A DNA stretch of 14,617 nucleotides from Conidiobolus incongruus B7586 (lineage: Eukaryota; Entomophthoromycota; Entomophthoromycetes; Entomophthorales; Conidiobolaceae): contig JNEM01010589.1 of the NCBI GenBank assembly GCA_000697335.1, positions 1-14,617 of the forward strand, written 5' to 3'. The translations under genes were made by a program, and so were the position numbers. Shown one piece after another: positions 1 to 10,729 of this stretch (its first letter is position 1; the number at the start of each line of letters is the position of its first letter). The notes beneath the pieces are model-generated. The model was not told where the DNA came from and did no database searches. It saw only the letters and a list, made by a program, of their open reading frames with translations.

Positions 1-2793
1 AAATATTTAAAAATTAATACATCTTTATCAAAATTAAATAAATATAAATTAATCATAAATTAAAATATATATATAATATTTACTAAATATGTTCATAATA
101 TGAAAAGCTATAATTATCAATAAAATTTAATAATTCAAACCTAGCTTATTCCCTAGTATTAATTTTAGACCCTTATAGAAAAATTCTTGCAAAAATATAA
201 AATTATATAATACTAAATATAATTTAAATAAAAGTAAAGAAAGAATAATACTATTTTCTTTAATTTTATTAGATATAGATTGACTAAACAATTAATTCCA
301 TAATATAATTTTTTTGAAAATCTTAAATAAAAATTTATAATATTTTAATTAACAATAGTTGATATAATTTATTATTATAAAAATAGATGTTTTATTTAAA
401 TTATTATTTTTAAATAAACTAAATACTTATATTTAATTAGAAAATATAAAATTAATTATCAAATAATAGTAATTTTATGGGGTTTGCTAGTAAGGAACAG
501 TGTTTTTAAATTGATTAATAATAAATACCTTAATTTGGATAGTTAAACTAATATATCCTTAAAAAAAGGAATAAGTGTGCATTTTATTATTATATAACTA
601 ATAATAAATAAATGGATTAATAAGGAAAGTATATTATAATAGTTTCTAAAATTAAATAGTTATAATTAAATACTATTTAATATAAAGACCTAAAGCAAAT
701 TAAAATCTATTTTGTATAATTATATTTGAATTAATTGTCAAAATATTATTTGGTGGTATAATATTTGTACATTTGTTTTTAAGGAAGATAACATTCTATA
801 TTCAATTATTCTTTTTAGTAAAGCTGTTTCAATGTCTTTTATAATATATATTTAAATTTATTAATAAAGAAGCATGGTAACTATATTTGAAAAAAAACCT
901 AATATTATTACTTAAGTTAAATATTATAAATATTTAAAAAATTAAAAAATCTGTTATATAATGATTTTAATGCCAGATTGATAAAATATACAGTATACAT
1001 GGATAATTTATTATAGATGCTATGTTTAATTCATAATTTTCACATTACATATTATATTATTTGTATGCAAAATTTTAGCCAAAATCAAGTAATTAGACAT
1101 ATTTTTCGTAGATTTACTTGTTACAAAATAAAAAAAGTTGCTTTATAATCTTCTAAACACAGTTTTGGTTGAACAGTTATATAATCAATATATATATGTT
1201 ATTTATAATATTACGTAACACCCTTGATTTTAATAATATTTTTACGAGGTCTATTTCAAACTGTTACTCTATTGATCACATTATTGTTGATTTATTTTGA
1301 ATCCTCATTTTTAAAATAATAAAAATCCTTATTATAATCTGTAATTATAAATATTTATTTATTTCTTCAAATATACAAATAGGATATTAAAGGATTATAT
1401 ATAATTGGATTTGTGTGATAAATATTCAAATTCTAATTATAAGAGAATTAATTATCTTACTAAAATAATTGCAAAATAGAATACTATTTTAATTTTTTTA
1501 ATTCAGCCTTAGATTTTATTACCATTGATGTATTTTTCAGCAAATTTATATTATATAACATCTTGTTTTATAATATCAATATCATATTAATGAAATTGAT
1601 AGTTTATATTAAATGGACGTAACATAAATATGTTGGGGATTAAGATATTTACAGTTATAAACACTCTGCTTTTATATATATTTATTATTGTCATAGACAA
1701 ACTTGCATCAAGTTAAAATGAATTTTCATATTTTCGATTTGATCTATATCATCTCTAACATTATTACATATTAGATTTGATAATAAAAGAATATTGATAT
1801 TATATACATTTATAACAAAGAATATTTCTTAACAAATTAAAAGGTGACAGAAGTCATTATGTCAAAATTAAAAACGAATTCCCTTTCCCTCGCTTAAAAT
1901 TTCTAAAAGTCTAATGAAAAGAAAAAATTTTAAATATAATATAGTTGTATATATTATTCTATAGTGTATAGCATTAAATTAATATGTCTGTGATTATTTT
2001 TTATATCTCTTTGCTACGTTGTTTTTTAATTTTGATTAACGGACAGTATTTAATATTTGATTTGTACATTATGACTTCTCTCAACTTAATTTTTTATTCT
2101 GAAAATATTCATGCAAAATTCATCTAAGATCGAATTTTAATCAAAACTATAAAATATTAAAGTAATATGTAACAAATGAAGTACTATTTTTATTATAAAT
2201 CAGAATTATCATTTAAGATAAATATATTTATAAGTTACAAAATTTTAAATGTTAAAATATAATTGTATTTTAGTTATTGATATAAAAATAAAAATTTTAT
2301 AATATTTAGACATATATATCATTCAAAGTGATACCAAATTATCATCTAAATATGAATCCTTGTGTTTCGTCAAATAAGTAATTAATTATAATATTTTGAA
2401 ACAGAATGATTGGATAAATTCAATGCTGGTAATTGTAATTAAATTGAAACTAAAGTTCATGTATGCTATCATAAATATTGTTGAATTTTATTTTTGCATT
2501 GATTATATGTAAATAATCCTGATATTTTAATTTTTGATTATTAACATCTACCTCTCTTCCCTTTTTGTTATTACTTTGTTATGAAAATTTTCTATAATCA
2601 CAAGAAACTATTTTTCTAACACGATTAATTGTGAAAATACGTATTCATCAAGTGGATCTTATTCAATATTGTCACGTTTTTTAAACTTTTATTCATTATT
2701 TACTTAAAGATATTCTATCTCAATTATAAATAACTCATATTCAAGCTCATTTCAAGTATAAATTAGTTAAATACATTCGGTTTTCAATATATT
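1..2793. other. AT-rich spacer upstream of the PHD gene
   Basis: No coding region, tRNA, rRNA or recognisable transposon can be supported here. All six frames are closed by frequent stops, and the DNA is dominated by A/T words such as ataatataat. Slightly GC-richer patches occur near 1835-1920 and 2550-2670. The second contains a pyrimidine-rich stretch (ctctcttccctttttg, about 2553-2568), which could belong to the upstream region of the gene starting at 2794. Seen: composition and lack of ORFs. Inferred: non-coding intergenic DNA. Small non-coding RNAs cannot be excluded by eye. Confidence 0.7.
2725..2730 (+). promoter_or_regulatory. Possible TATA box of the PHD/Rua1-domain gene
   Basis: A TATAAA hexamer lies about 64 bases before the chosen ATG at 2794. 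A second tataaatt lies at 2757. In DNA this AT-rich such words are expected by chance, so only the position supports the call. Confidence 0.25.
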
Positions 2794-5700
2794 ATGAGTT
2801 ATCCTTTTTTTACCGGTAAACCTGTGTCTCTAAAAGATCCTATAGAAAACATTGATAATAACCAAAATAATTCTTCCAATTCTCATGAATTCAACCAAAT
2901 GAACATAAGGAATAATTCTGAAAATACCAACTCGAAATCTGAATCCAGCTCTAATTCTAATAACAATAATAACAATAGCAATAATACCAGCTTTGGTTAT
3001 CAATCAGTCCATTATAGTAACCCAAACAACTCCACCAAAAGTAATGTTAGCCCAATCAATTCCACTTCGGTCTCCAGGAGTAAGAGTCAAAAAGCTAGAT
3101 TGGAAAACGTTCACTATCAAAACTTTTTATCTGATTGGGTAAGTATATATTTTTTATAATTGATTTTCAAATTGTTATATAGTTCATAACTACAATCTCT
3201 GTTTATATATTCCAAAACATTATCATTAAACAGTTTCGTAATCATGCTTATTATTTAAAATGCTAATGACTCATATTTAACTTTTATATACCTTCACACT
3301 ATCCTTTTTAAAAATCGACAATTAACTCCTTTGATTTGTTTTGATATTTTAGAAACGTTCACAACCTGATAATTGCTGTGTATGCTTAGACAGTTTACCA
3401 GGAGTTAATAACGATTTAGTCTTTTGCGCTCACCCAGAATGTGATGTTTGTGTTCATCAAGGTTTGTAAATTTCATTCAGTTAAAACAGTCCCAGACCTA
3501 ATCTTTCTTTGTTTAATTACTGTAGAATGTTACGGTATTTTAGAGGTGCCCAGTGCTAATGAGTTATGGTACTGTGATAAATGCCAACATCCTGATAGAG
3601 AAAAATTAGTAAATTGAATATTTTCCTCCGTGTATTAATTCCTTTTTACTAATTAAATTCCTTTTTTAGTGTTGTAAACTTTGCCCTCAAAAAGGTGGTG
3701 CTTTAAAACCTATTAGAGATATGAGCTGCTGGGTCCATGTTGTATGTGCTCTTTGGTGGCCTCAAGTCCAAATTAATGACGATCGAGGCATATTAGAAAT
3801 TGTTAATGTGGATAATATTCCAAGAGAAGCATTTCAAAGGGTATTACATACATATTAAACTTTATACTCCTTATTGAGTTTTTTACTTTCCTAGGTTTGT
3901 TACTTATGTGAAAATGCTCAAGACTCTCACTACGGAGCCAGTGTGGTAAGTTATTTTCTTAATATATATTTTGATTACGTCTTGAAATTTAATATTCCTT
4001 TAGGTTTGCCAAGCTCCCAAATGTACTAAAACAATGCATATCACTTGTGCTCAACGCTGGGATCTTCTTGAAGAATGTACAGATATGACGCAATTGGCTC
4101 CAGATCAAGAACCATATTATATATACTGTAAAGATCATGGATTTAGAGATACTCCTAAAGTAAACTATATTTTCAATTTCATTTTTACTATTTATTAATC
4201 GGTATTACGAAGATCAATCCGTGGGCAGAATGGTCAAACAAAAAAACTGTATATTATGAGAATATGTGGTAAGTAATATGATATTAATTTTTCATTTGAT
4301 TTCGAATTAATTTTTATACTATTTTAGCAAAACTGAAATGGAATATGCACCATCTGTGAACACAACTGAAACTAGTTTCAATCCCCCCACTCTTCCTAGA
4401 AGACATAGTATTCAATTTAATGGAATTATGCTACCTCCTATTTCTTCTATCACGCCTTTAGAACCTCTGGCCGAAACCGGCAATACTCCCGATCTTAAAG
4501 TAAATTTCAAATCATATATCACTATATTTAATTTTAATTTGATTCCGTAGAATGAATCAATCCCTCCTCCTAACGTCAATTCATTTTCAGAGCTTCCTGG
4601 CTTTGTTAAAAATATCAATACTCTATACACTTTATATGATCAAGGTAATATTGCTCATAATTAAGATTTACTGATTTGTAATTAATTCAAATAATCAGAT
4701 CGCTCTGATTTTATTCAACAATGTGATTTGATCAAAAACACCAATAATACACATATTAACCGTGCCTCGAGTCAGCTTTATAATCTTTCGAGTCGAGTGT
4801 CTCAAATTCAACACCACCAAAGTGTTTTAGAACAAACAAATAGAAATTTGAGAATGGAAGTCAACGAACTCAAGTATGCTTTGCTTAACCTTTGCAGTTT
4901 GAAAAGTTTAAGGTTGATTCAAAAAATTATTGGCCGTCCTAAAGATGGTTTAGAATTTTATCCTCATCAAGATCGCTTATTAGACTATTTCCTTCAAGTA
5001 GGTCGTCACGTCTTAGAATCAACCTCTGAAGAAGCATCTAATAATCCTTCCCAACCTGTATCCTGCATATGTGGCATATGTAGCGTCATTGTCGACTTTA
5101 GTACGCTATGTATCACATGCCAAAGCTGTGGAAGTTGGTACCACATAAATTGTATTCCTGCTCCTGGTCGCCCAAGAGACTGTACAGCTCTCTGGACTTG
5201 TGCTCCTTGTCTTCGAGTTGAACCATCTCCCCCTGCTCCTCAACCAATGTCATTATCAGGTATATACAATTTCATTGTGTTTTTTTTAAATTTTTCATAT
5301 TAATACTATTTAGGAACCAATGAAATACCATCAGATCATTCACCTCAGTTAACTATGAGTGCATCGCCAAATCAACATCATTTATCCCAACAGGTGCATC
5401 AAAAGCATCATCAAATGAATAAGAACATAAATGTCAAACAACCGCCTAAACCAAATAGTAAACTACAAGGTGTAAATAACAATGGAAATACACTACAATT
5501 CAAACAAGAGCATCCCTCATCAAGTAAAACTCAAACTTATCCTGTTCAATCTGAAGGATGGCCAATTGCGGATTCGGATGTAGATACCGCAGGAAACCCT
5601 CAAACTATTAAACCCTATAAACAAGCTCCTAGATTCGAGGGTGATTTGTAAGTCAAATAATGATAAATATATGAAATAATATAACTTAACCATAACTTAG

Positions 5701-6016
5701 GTATACGCCTGTTTGGGTGAGAGGTTTAGGTAAATCTAAAGAAGGATTATGTCCACATTGCACAGATCGTCCTGTTTGGTTAAAAATCAAAATATCGGCT
5801 TATTGGTATCACCTAAACTACAATCATGGTATTTCATCGATTACTGGAGCCAAATTTGCTCCACCTTTAGAATATCGTATTAATCCCAACACTGAAATCC
5901 GAGAAGCCCTTTGTCACAAATGTCATAACTGGATACCCAGTGAAAGTGCAAGAAATAAGCCAGTGAATGTTGAAGAGATTTACTGGTGGAAGCACGCTCA
6001 AAAATGTCATAACTGA
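2794..6016 (+). CDS. Multi-PHD (AF10-like PZP) protein with C-terminal Rua1-type domain, 12 exons, 815 aa
   Basis: Probable nuclear chromatin reader/regulator. Exons: 2794-3138, 3353-3461, 3526-3608, 3670-3840, 3895-3945, 4004-4159, 4213-4268, 4328-4499, 4551-4644, 4699-5259, 5314-5647, 5701-6016. They join in frame (2448 nt including TGA). Introns are GT-AG, mostly 51-64 nt; the first is 214 nt. The ATG is the first after an in-frame TAG at 2764. Residues 1-115: Asn/Ser-rich, probably disordered. PHD1: C123, C126, C140, C145, H150, C153, C168, C171; its C-x4-C spacing matches AF10/AF17 rather than BRPF/NTO1. Zinc knuckle: C181, C184, H202, C205. Extended PHD: C238, C241, C255, C260, H265, C268, C295, H298. 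Coiled coil: about 443-477. PHD3: C537, C540, C553, C556, H561, C564, C580, C583. Rua1 C-terminal type domain: about 704-815, with C728/C731/H748/H753 and C782/C785/H809/C813 (or H814). Known: PZP modules read histone H3 tails; Rua1 is an Ustilago transcription regulator. Inferred: histone-tail binding and gene control. No catalytic domain is visible. The least certain junction is the acceptor at 4211-4212. Confidence 0.85.
2959..2985 (+). repeat. AAY trinucleotide tract encoding an Asn run
   Basis: Nine codons, nearly all AAT or AAC with one AGC, encode residues 56-64 (six Asn, Ser, two Asn). They sit within a wider Asn/Ser-rich stretch (about residues 21-82) in exon 1 of the PHD gene. Such tracts are common in AT-rich genomes and usually mark disordered segments; length variation between strains would be expected. 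Confidence 0.75.
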
Positions 6017-9000
6017 AGGATTGACGTAGAATTATTTATGTTCATATTATTTTTCAAGATATTAACTTTATCTACATGAACTTTAAATATCTTTTCTATT
6101 CGATTGTTTTCATCGTTTATTTTGTTATTCCATTTTTTAAAATAGACTTTCAAATTTTAATACTAGAATAGATTATAATTTTATTTAATCAAATTTATAT
6201 TTTTTTGATCTATTCATCAAGTGTTTATTTACATTAAGAATATAATGTAAAGATTGTTACTTATTAACCCTTGTTAACACTATTTAATTTTAATTTTGTG
6301 AATACCTTGAAAAATCGAATATGCTTCTATAAATGATCATATATAATGATATTAAACAATTTTGAAATAGATACTTATTATACATGGATATATATATAAT
6401 TATCAATAAATTAAAAATCTCTAATTACAGCGATTAAATCCAGAAATCAAAGAAATTGTTAATATGTTACTGTTTTGGTTATCGGTTTTAATACCTATAA
6501 TCGATTTTTAAACTTTTTATATTTTCAACACCATATATTTAATAATATTAAAAAGAATTAATAATTATTCATATATCTTTGTTCATAGTTTTATTTTAGT
6601 AAATTTTTTTTCAAATTCATAATTAAAAGGAATATTATTCAATTTAAATTTTGATATCAATCATCTAGCATATCTCTTGGTATTGAAATATTTTGATACT
6701 TTGGACAATTCTGATATTTAAATTATTTTCAAAATATTTTTGTTCATAAATGTAATATATTTTATATCAAATTACAAAATTTTCAAATATTAAATTGCTA
6801 TCAATCAATAAATTATTAAATTTTAATTAATCATCAGCTGGAATTATTTGACGAATTCTATTCAATCATTGTATGTTTATTATGCAATACTATTAAATAC
6901 TCTCATAATACTTGATATAATATATTGAACAAATATATAAATATAATATTAATTATATAATTTATTATTTCCAAATTACGATTAAGAAACTCAATTATTA
7001 ATTTAAAATTATTGTTGTGATATTTGATTATAATTAAAATAATAAAAAAGGAAAATTTGAATTTCAAACATTGTTAAAATTAACAAAAACTCTCTTTTTA
7101 ACTCATAAAATTGAAATATTGCTTTCAGTATAATGAAAACAATAAAATACTTTGCTTTATCTTATATTTAGTATTGAAATTTAAATACAAAAGTAACAAC
7201 TAATTTTTTCATATTAAAACAAATTTATTAGAAAGTAATTGTCTATTTATTTTTACAAAGTATTAGATTCCAATTTTGAAAAAAAATTAAATTTTAATAT
7301 AATTAAATGAAATAATTTTGATTAATTAATATTAAGATAAAATAAATGTATTTATTTAATTTTGATTAGATTTGATTTAATCTTTGATATAATATTTATG
7401 AATACTTTTTAAAAAGATTTTAATTTTAGTTCAACAACTTATGATAATAATAATATATTTATTTAGCATATAATTAATTAAAATTATATTAATTATTATC
7501 GAGAAGATTTAATTCTTTGTTTATGAAATTTGGATATGTAAAAAATACAACATAATTACCTTTTAATTAAACTAAGTGAATACAATTTATATTATTTAGA
7601 GATTTTACAAATTATAATATATTTTAAAATTAAACTGATAATTATTTATAATTTTATATTAATTATGACTATTTTAATTTCAATTATGTTAACTAGATTT
7701 ATTATTTAATTCACTAAAATTTTTGGATATCTCGATAAATAATTAATCAATTTAAAAATCTTAATATACGACATCAACATAAAAGGTGTCATAAAATGAA
7801 TATTTGTGGATGTTAATTTGATATAAATCTCCTATTATCCTACACTTTTATTCTGTAACAAATAAAAAATATTTCATGATCCCATACAAATATTAGATTT
7901 AATTTTGAATAGCATTTTTATCATTTAGTATATTCAGAATATATTGCAAGTGCTTCTTATTCAATCAAAATGCATTTAAATACAATTTTATTTTGATATA
8001 TATTTATTAGAAACAAGATATATTGAATATAAAGTTATATTCAACAAATTAGGATTATATTTCTTTGATTAATCTAAAAATACTAATATATTTCTGAATT
8101 AAATAATCTGTCTTATTTGAATATGAAATTAAACATTAAGTCAAATTCATGCAAGATTATTAAATAGTTATTAATAATATTGGGGTTGTATAGTTATTAT
8201 ATAGGAGTAATACGGTTATTAATGAGTATTCTGAATTATATTTTATTTTTCAATTTCATGATTTGAAATAGAAAATAGGTGGCCAATTTATACCAACATT
8301 CATTGATTCTAAATGGAACAGCATTTTTTCACATCAAAAACCTCTCTCCAACGATTTATCATCTTATGTGCTATCTATAAATTATCTTTAATCGATTTTC
8401 TCATACTAGATAATAGTCTATACGTTTGCGAATTCAACTCAAAAATTCAAATTGGATAGTGCAACGATAACTGAGAGAATCATAGTTAGATTGGTTATTT
8501 ATAAGAGAATGATCTTTTATTTCAATATTAGTAAAAATAAATAATTTGCAATAAAAGCATATGACTTTGTTAATGAAAAGATAAAGGAATAAAATAATCA
8601 AACAAAAATGAAAAAAATATCAAGATATGTATAAGATGTGAATTTAAGTAAGGTAAATTAATTTACAAATAAATATTTTTAGAATTGCTGTAATGAAAGT
8701 TTTGTGGCAGAGATGTCGATTTTTATATATGTTCACTCTCCTTTCAATATAAAGTTTTGACTTGGCTCCTCTCTATTTATTATGATGTATTAGCCAATCA
8801 TATGTTATTTTTAGCTTTTAACAAGGTAAATTAAAATTGAAATGGCTTGCAAATCAATATGTATGAGCTAAAATTAATCATCATTTGACCAATTACTGTT
8901 AACATCATGGTAAAATTTTTTTGGTATCTCATTATTCAATAAAAGCATTTCGAAAATCAATAGATATTAATATTTTAATTAATTAATAAGACAAATGACT

Positions 9001-9936
9001 AATGATCATTAGATTTATTAATATTGAATCTTAGTTTAACCCAGTAGTATAGGAGTTAAAATTTAACAATATCACCAATTTTCAATTCAACCATTATTCT
9101 CTTCAATTTTAGGAATTTTCAAATCTATAATTTAATGAATCAAATTCCTTGTCAAATAATTAGATTTGTTTAACTGATTGAAAGTGATCTATATATTGTT
9201 TATCCACATTACACATTGCTATACCAATACAAATTTAATTATGTGTGATCATTATAAAATACAAATATTGATACCATGTTAACTTAGTATCTTTACAAAA
9301 TTAGTTTATATTAAATATACAAAGGATACTGATTTATAAATCCTTTTTATATTTCTATCATAAATATTTAATATTTTTGGTATTAATTATGGATCAATCA
9401 TGTGACAATATTTTATTTTTTAACTAATCCAAAGTGATATCATTTTTGATTCAATATTTGAGTAATACTTTTAAAATGGATAAATCATATGTTAATAAGA
9501 TTTAATTTTCATTATTTCAGTATTATTTAATATTTATGAAAATATAGTATACAACTTGATTAATATGATTTCATTCATTGATTATTTTAGCTTTTACTAT
9601 ATAAGTGATATCAATGGTTCATCAATCAGAGTATCACGTCAGTAAACCCTTTTCTCCATCTTTGAATTTATGATCAAATCAAACTAGGATTTACTTAATT
9701 CGAAATAATAATCCATTGCACATCATTTATAGGTTTTCGAAACAGGAAAAAAAATATATAAATAATAATTTATGAAATATCCTTAATTCATTTAAATATG
9801 AAATTCTATTAGATAAATGAATACTTATCTTGATAAGATAATGAGCAAAATATAATTGAAATAAAATAAAATAAATATTAAAATGGATCATATATTCATA
9901 TTCTTTTTTCTAATGTTGTAATTTTTATATATTAAG

Positions 9937-9964
9937 GAATTTTATGGGGCGACCCGTAAAATTC
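9937..9964. repeat. 12-bp inverted repeat / hairpin with GCGA loop
   Basis: Arms gaattttatggg (9937-9948) and cccgtaaaattc (9953-9964) pair over all 12 positions (11 Watson-Crick pairs plus one U-G wobble if transcribed from the + strand). They close a 4-base loop, GCGA, which fits the GNRA tetraloop class. The G/C-rich tip (ggg GCGA ccc) is unusual in the surrounding A/T DNA. It lies about 770 bases before the aconitase start. Function unknown: RNA hairpin, terminator-like element or remnant of a repeat are all possible. Confidence 0.6.
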
Positions 9965-10301
9965 TCAAATTTATTCTATTCAAATTATTGATTAATTTAA
10001 ATTTCGAAAACTAACTCAAATTTTAAGTGTTGTCAATAGCATAATTCGGGTAATCACGTTTCAATTAATTGATTTCGGGAAAAATCGCTTACTAAATTTG
10101 AATCTTTATAAGTTTTGATTTGAATAGTTTTTCACATAATTTTTCGAATGGGAATTTGGCAGACATTTGATAATCAAAGGTATACATATTCAAATATAAT
10201 AGGATATTTTAATTGAAAAAAAAATATCATTATTTCATTTGATACAGTTCATTTAAGACCTTTAAGGTTAAAATTTATTTAAAGGCATACACCTTAAGTT
10301 T

Positions 10302-10365
10302 AAATCAAGATATGTTTGTTTAAAAATTGACAAATCAAATCAGGATATGTGTTTATGTGTTTAAA
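10302..10365 (+). repeat. Imperfect tandem pair upstream of aconitase
   Basis: Copy 1 (10302-10324) begins aaatcaagatatgt and ends gtttaaa. Copy 2 (10337-10365) begins aaatcaggatatgt and also ends gtttaaa. They differ by one A/G change and a 6-base length difference in the middle. The copies are spaced about 35 bases apart, about 370-430 bases before the aconitase ATG. They could be duplicated regulatory sites or a local slippage product. Confidence 0.4.
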
Positions 10366-10446
10366 GCTTTACATCATTCATTTAGCAATATTATAAAGGA
10401 TTACCAAATCCACAATTATTTGATTGGGCTATTATTTACTGATTAT

Positions 10447-10644
10447 CTATCAGTTTTTTGATCAAGATAACAAATCAAATTACGGATTGGAAAATTTTCT
10501 CTCCAATTATCGGTTGGAATTTAGGCTAATGGATAGAAGTGATGTGATATATAATATGCATGTGTTTCACTCTTTCACTGTAAGCTCTTTCTGATAATTG
10601 ATTTTCATCTTTTCATTCATACAAATCATCCTATCAGTTTTTTG
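10447..10644 (+). repeat. Separated 14-nt direct repeat upstream of aconitase
   Basis: The 14-mer ctatcagttttttg occurs exactly at 10447-10460 and again at 10631-10644, with 184 bases between the starts. Flanking bases differ, so this is not part of a longer recent duplication. Both copies lie within 300 bases of the aconitase ATG, which makes a shared protein-binding site a reasonable but unproven reading. Confidence 0.45.
10486..10507. promoter_or_regulatory. Inverted pair of CCAAT boxes
   Basis: ATTGG at 10486-10490 (a CCAAT on the - strand) and CCAAT at 10503-10507 face each other with 12 bases between. CCAAT is the site of the fungal Hap2/3/5 (CCAAT-binding) complex, known to control respiratory and iron-using genes. 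With HapX it represses such genes, aconitase among them, in iron-starved ascomycetes. That the same circuit works here is inference from the motif alone. Confidence 0.35.
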
Positions 10645-10652
10645 GCATACAT

Positions 10653-10686
10653 CCAATCTTCCTTTGCTTCCCCCTTGTTATATAAT
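10653..10686 (+). promoter_or_regulatory. Core promoter candidate of aconitase: CCAAT, pyrimidine block, TATA
   Basis: CCAAT at 10653-10657 is followed directly by a C/T-rich run (about 10657-10676, one G) and by tatataat at 10679-10686, about 45 bases before the ATG at 10730. Pyrimidine-rich blocks just before the transcription start are typical of strongly expressed fungal genes. The C-rich content stands out from the surrounding A/T DNA. The exact transcription start cannot be read from sequence. Confidence 0.45.
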
Positions 10687-10729
10687 ATCTCGTGTATATT
10701 TAGATTAAAACTAACCATATAAGTATATA

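Larger units (their letters stand above)
6017..10729. other. 4.7-kb AT-rich gene desert between the two genes
   Basis: No frame stays open for 60 codons and I recognise no RNA gene or intact mobile element. The first few hundred bases should hold the 3' UTR of the PHD gene; an AATAAA at 6405-6410 is a possible but distant poly(A) signal. Slightly GC-richer patches lie at about 8276-8480 and 8690-8800, without a recognisable protein. A hairpin stands at 9937-9964, with C/G-rich words nearby (attcggg at 10044, tttcggg at 10073). From about 10300 onward, short direct repeats and CCAAT boxes mark the aconitase upstream region. Old decayed repeats are possible but none can be named. Confidence 0.65.

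Noticed and set aside
3139-3352. Possible hidden exon in the long first intron of the PHD gene (3183-3237)
   Set aside because: It is bounded by AG and GT, but its 55 bases would shift the reading frame, and the direct splice 3138 to 3353 keeps the frame.
8276-8480. GC-richer patch in the desert as a decayed gene or element
   Set aside because: At most about 30 codons stay open and no protein family or terminal repeat is recognisable.
8999-9012. Perfect 14-bp palindrome ctaatgatcattag
   Set aside because: In DNA this rich in A and T, palindromes of this length are expected several times per window by chance, and nothing around it supports a site.
9034-9060. tRNA-like D-arm wording (cccagtagtataggag)
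   Set aside because: No matching T-arm, anticodon stem or acceptor pairing could be found around it.
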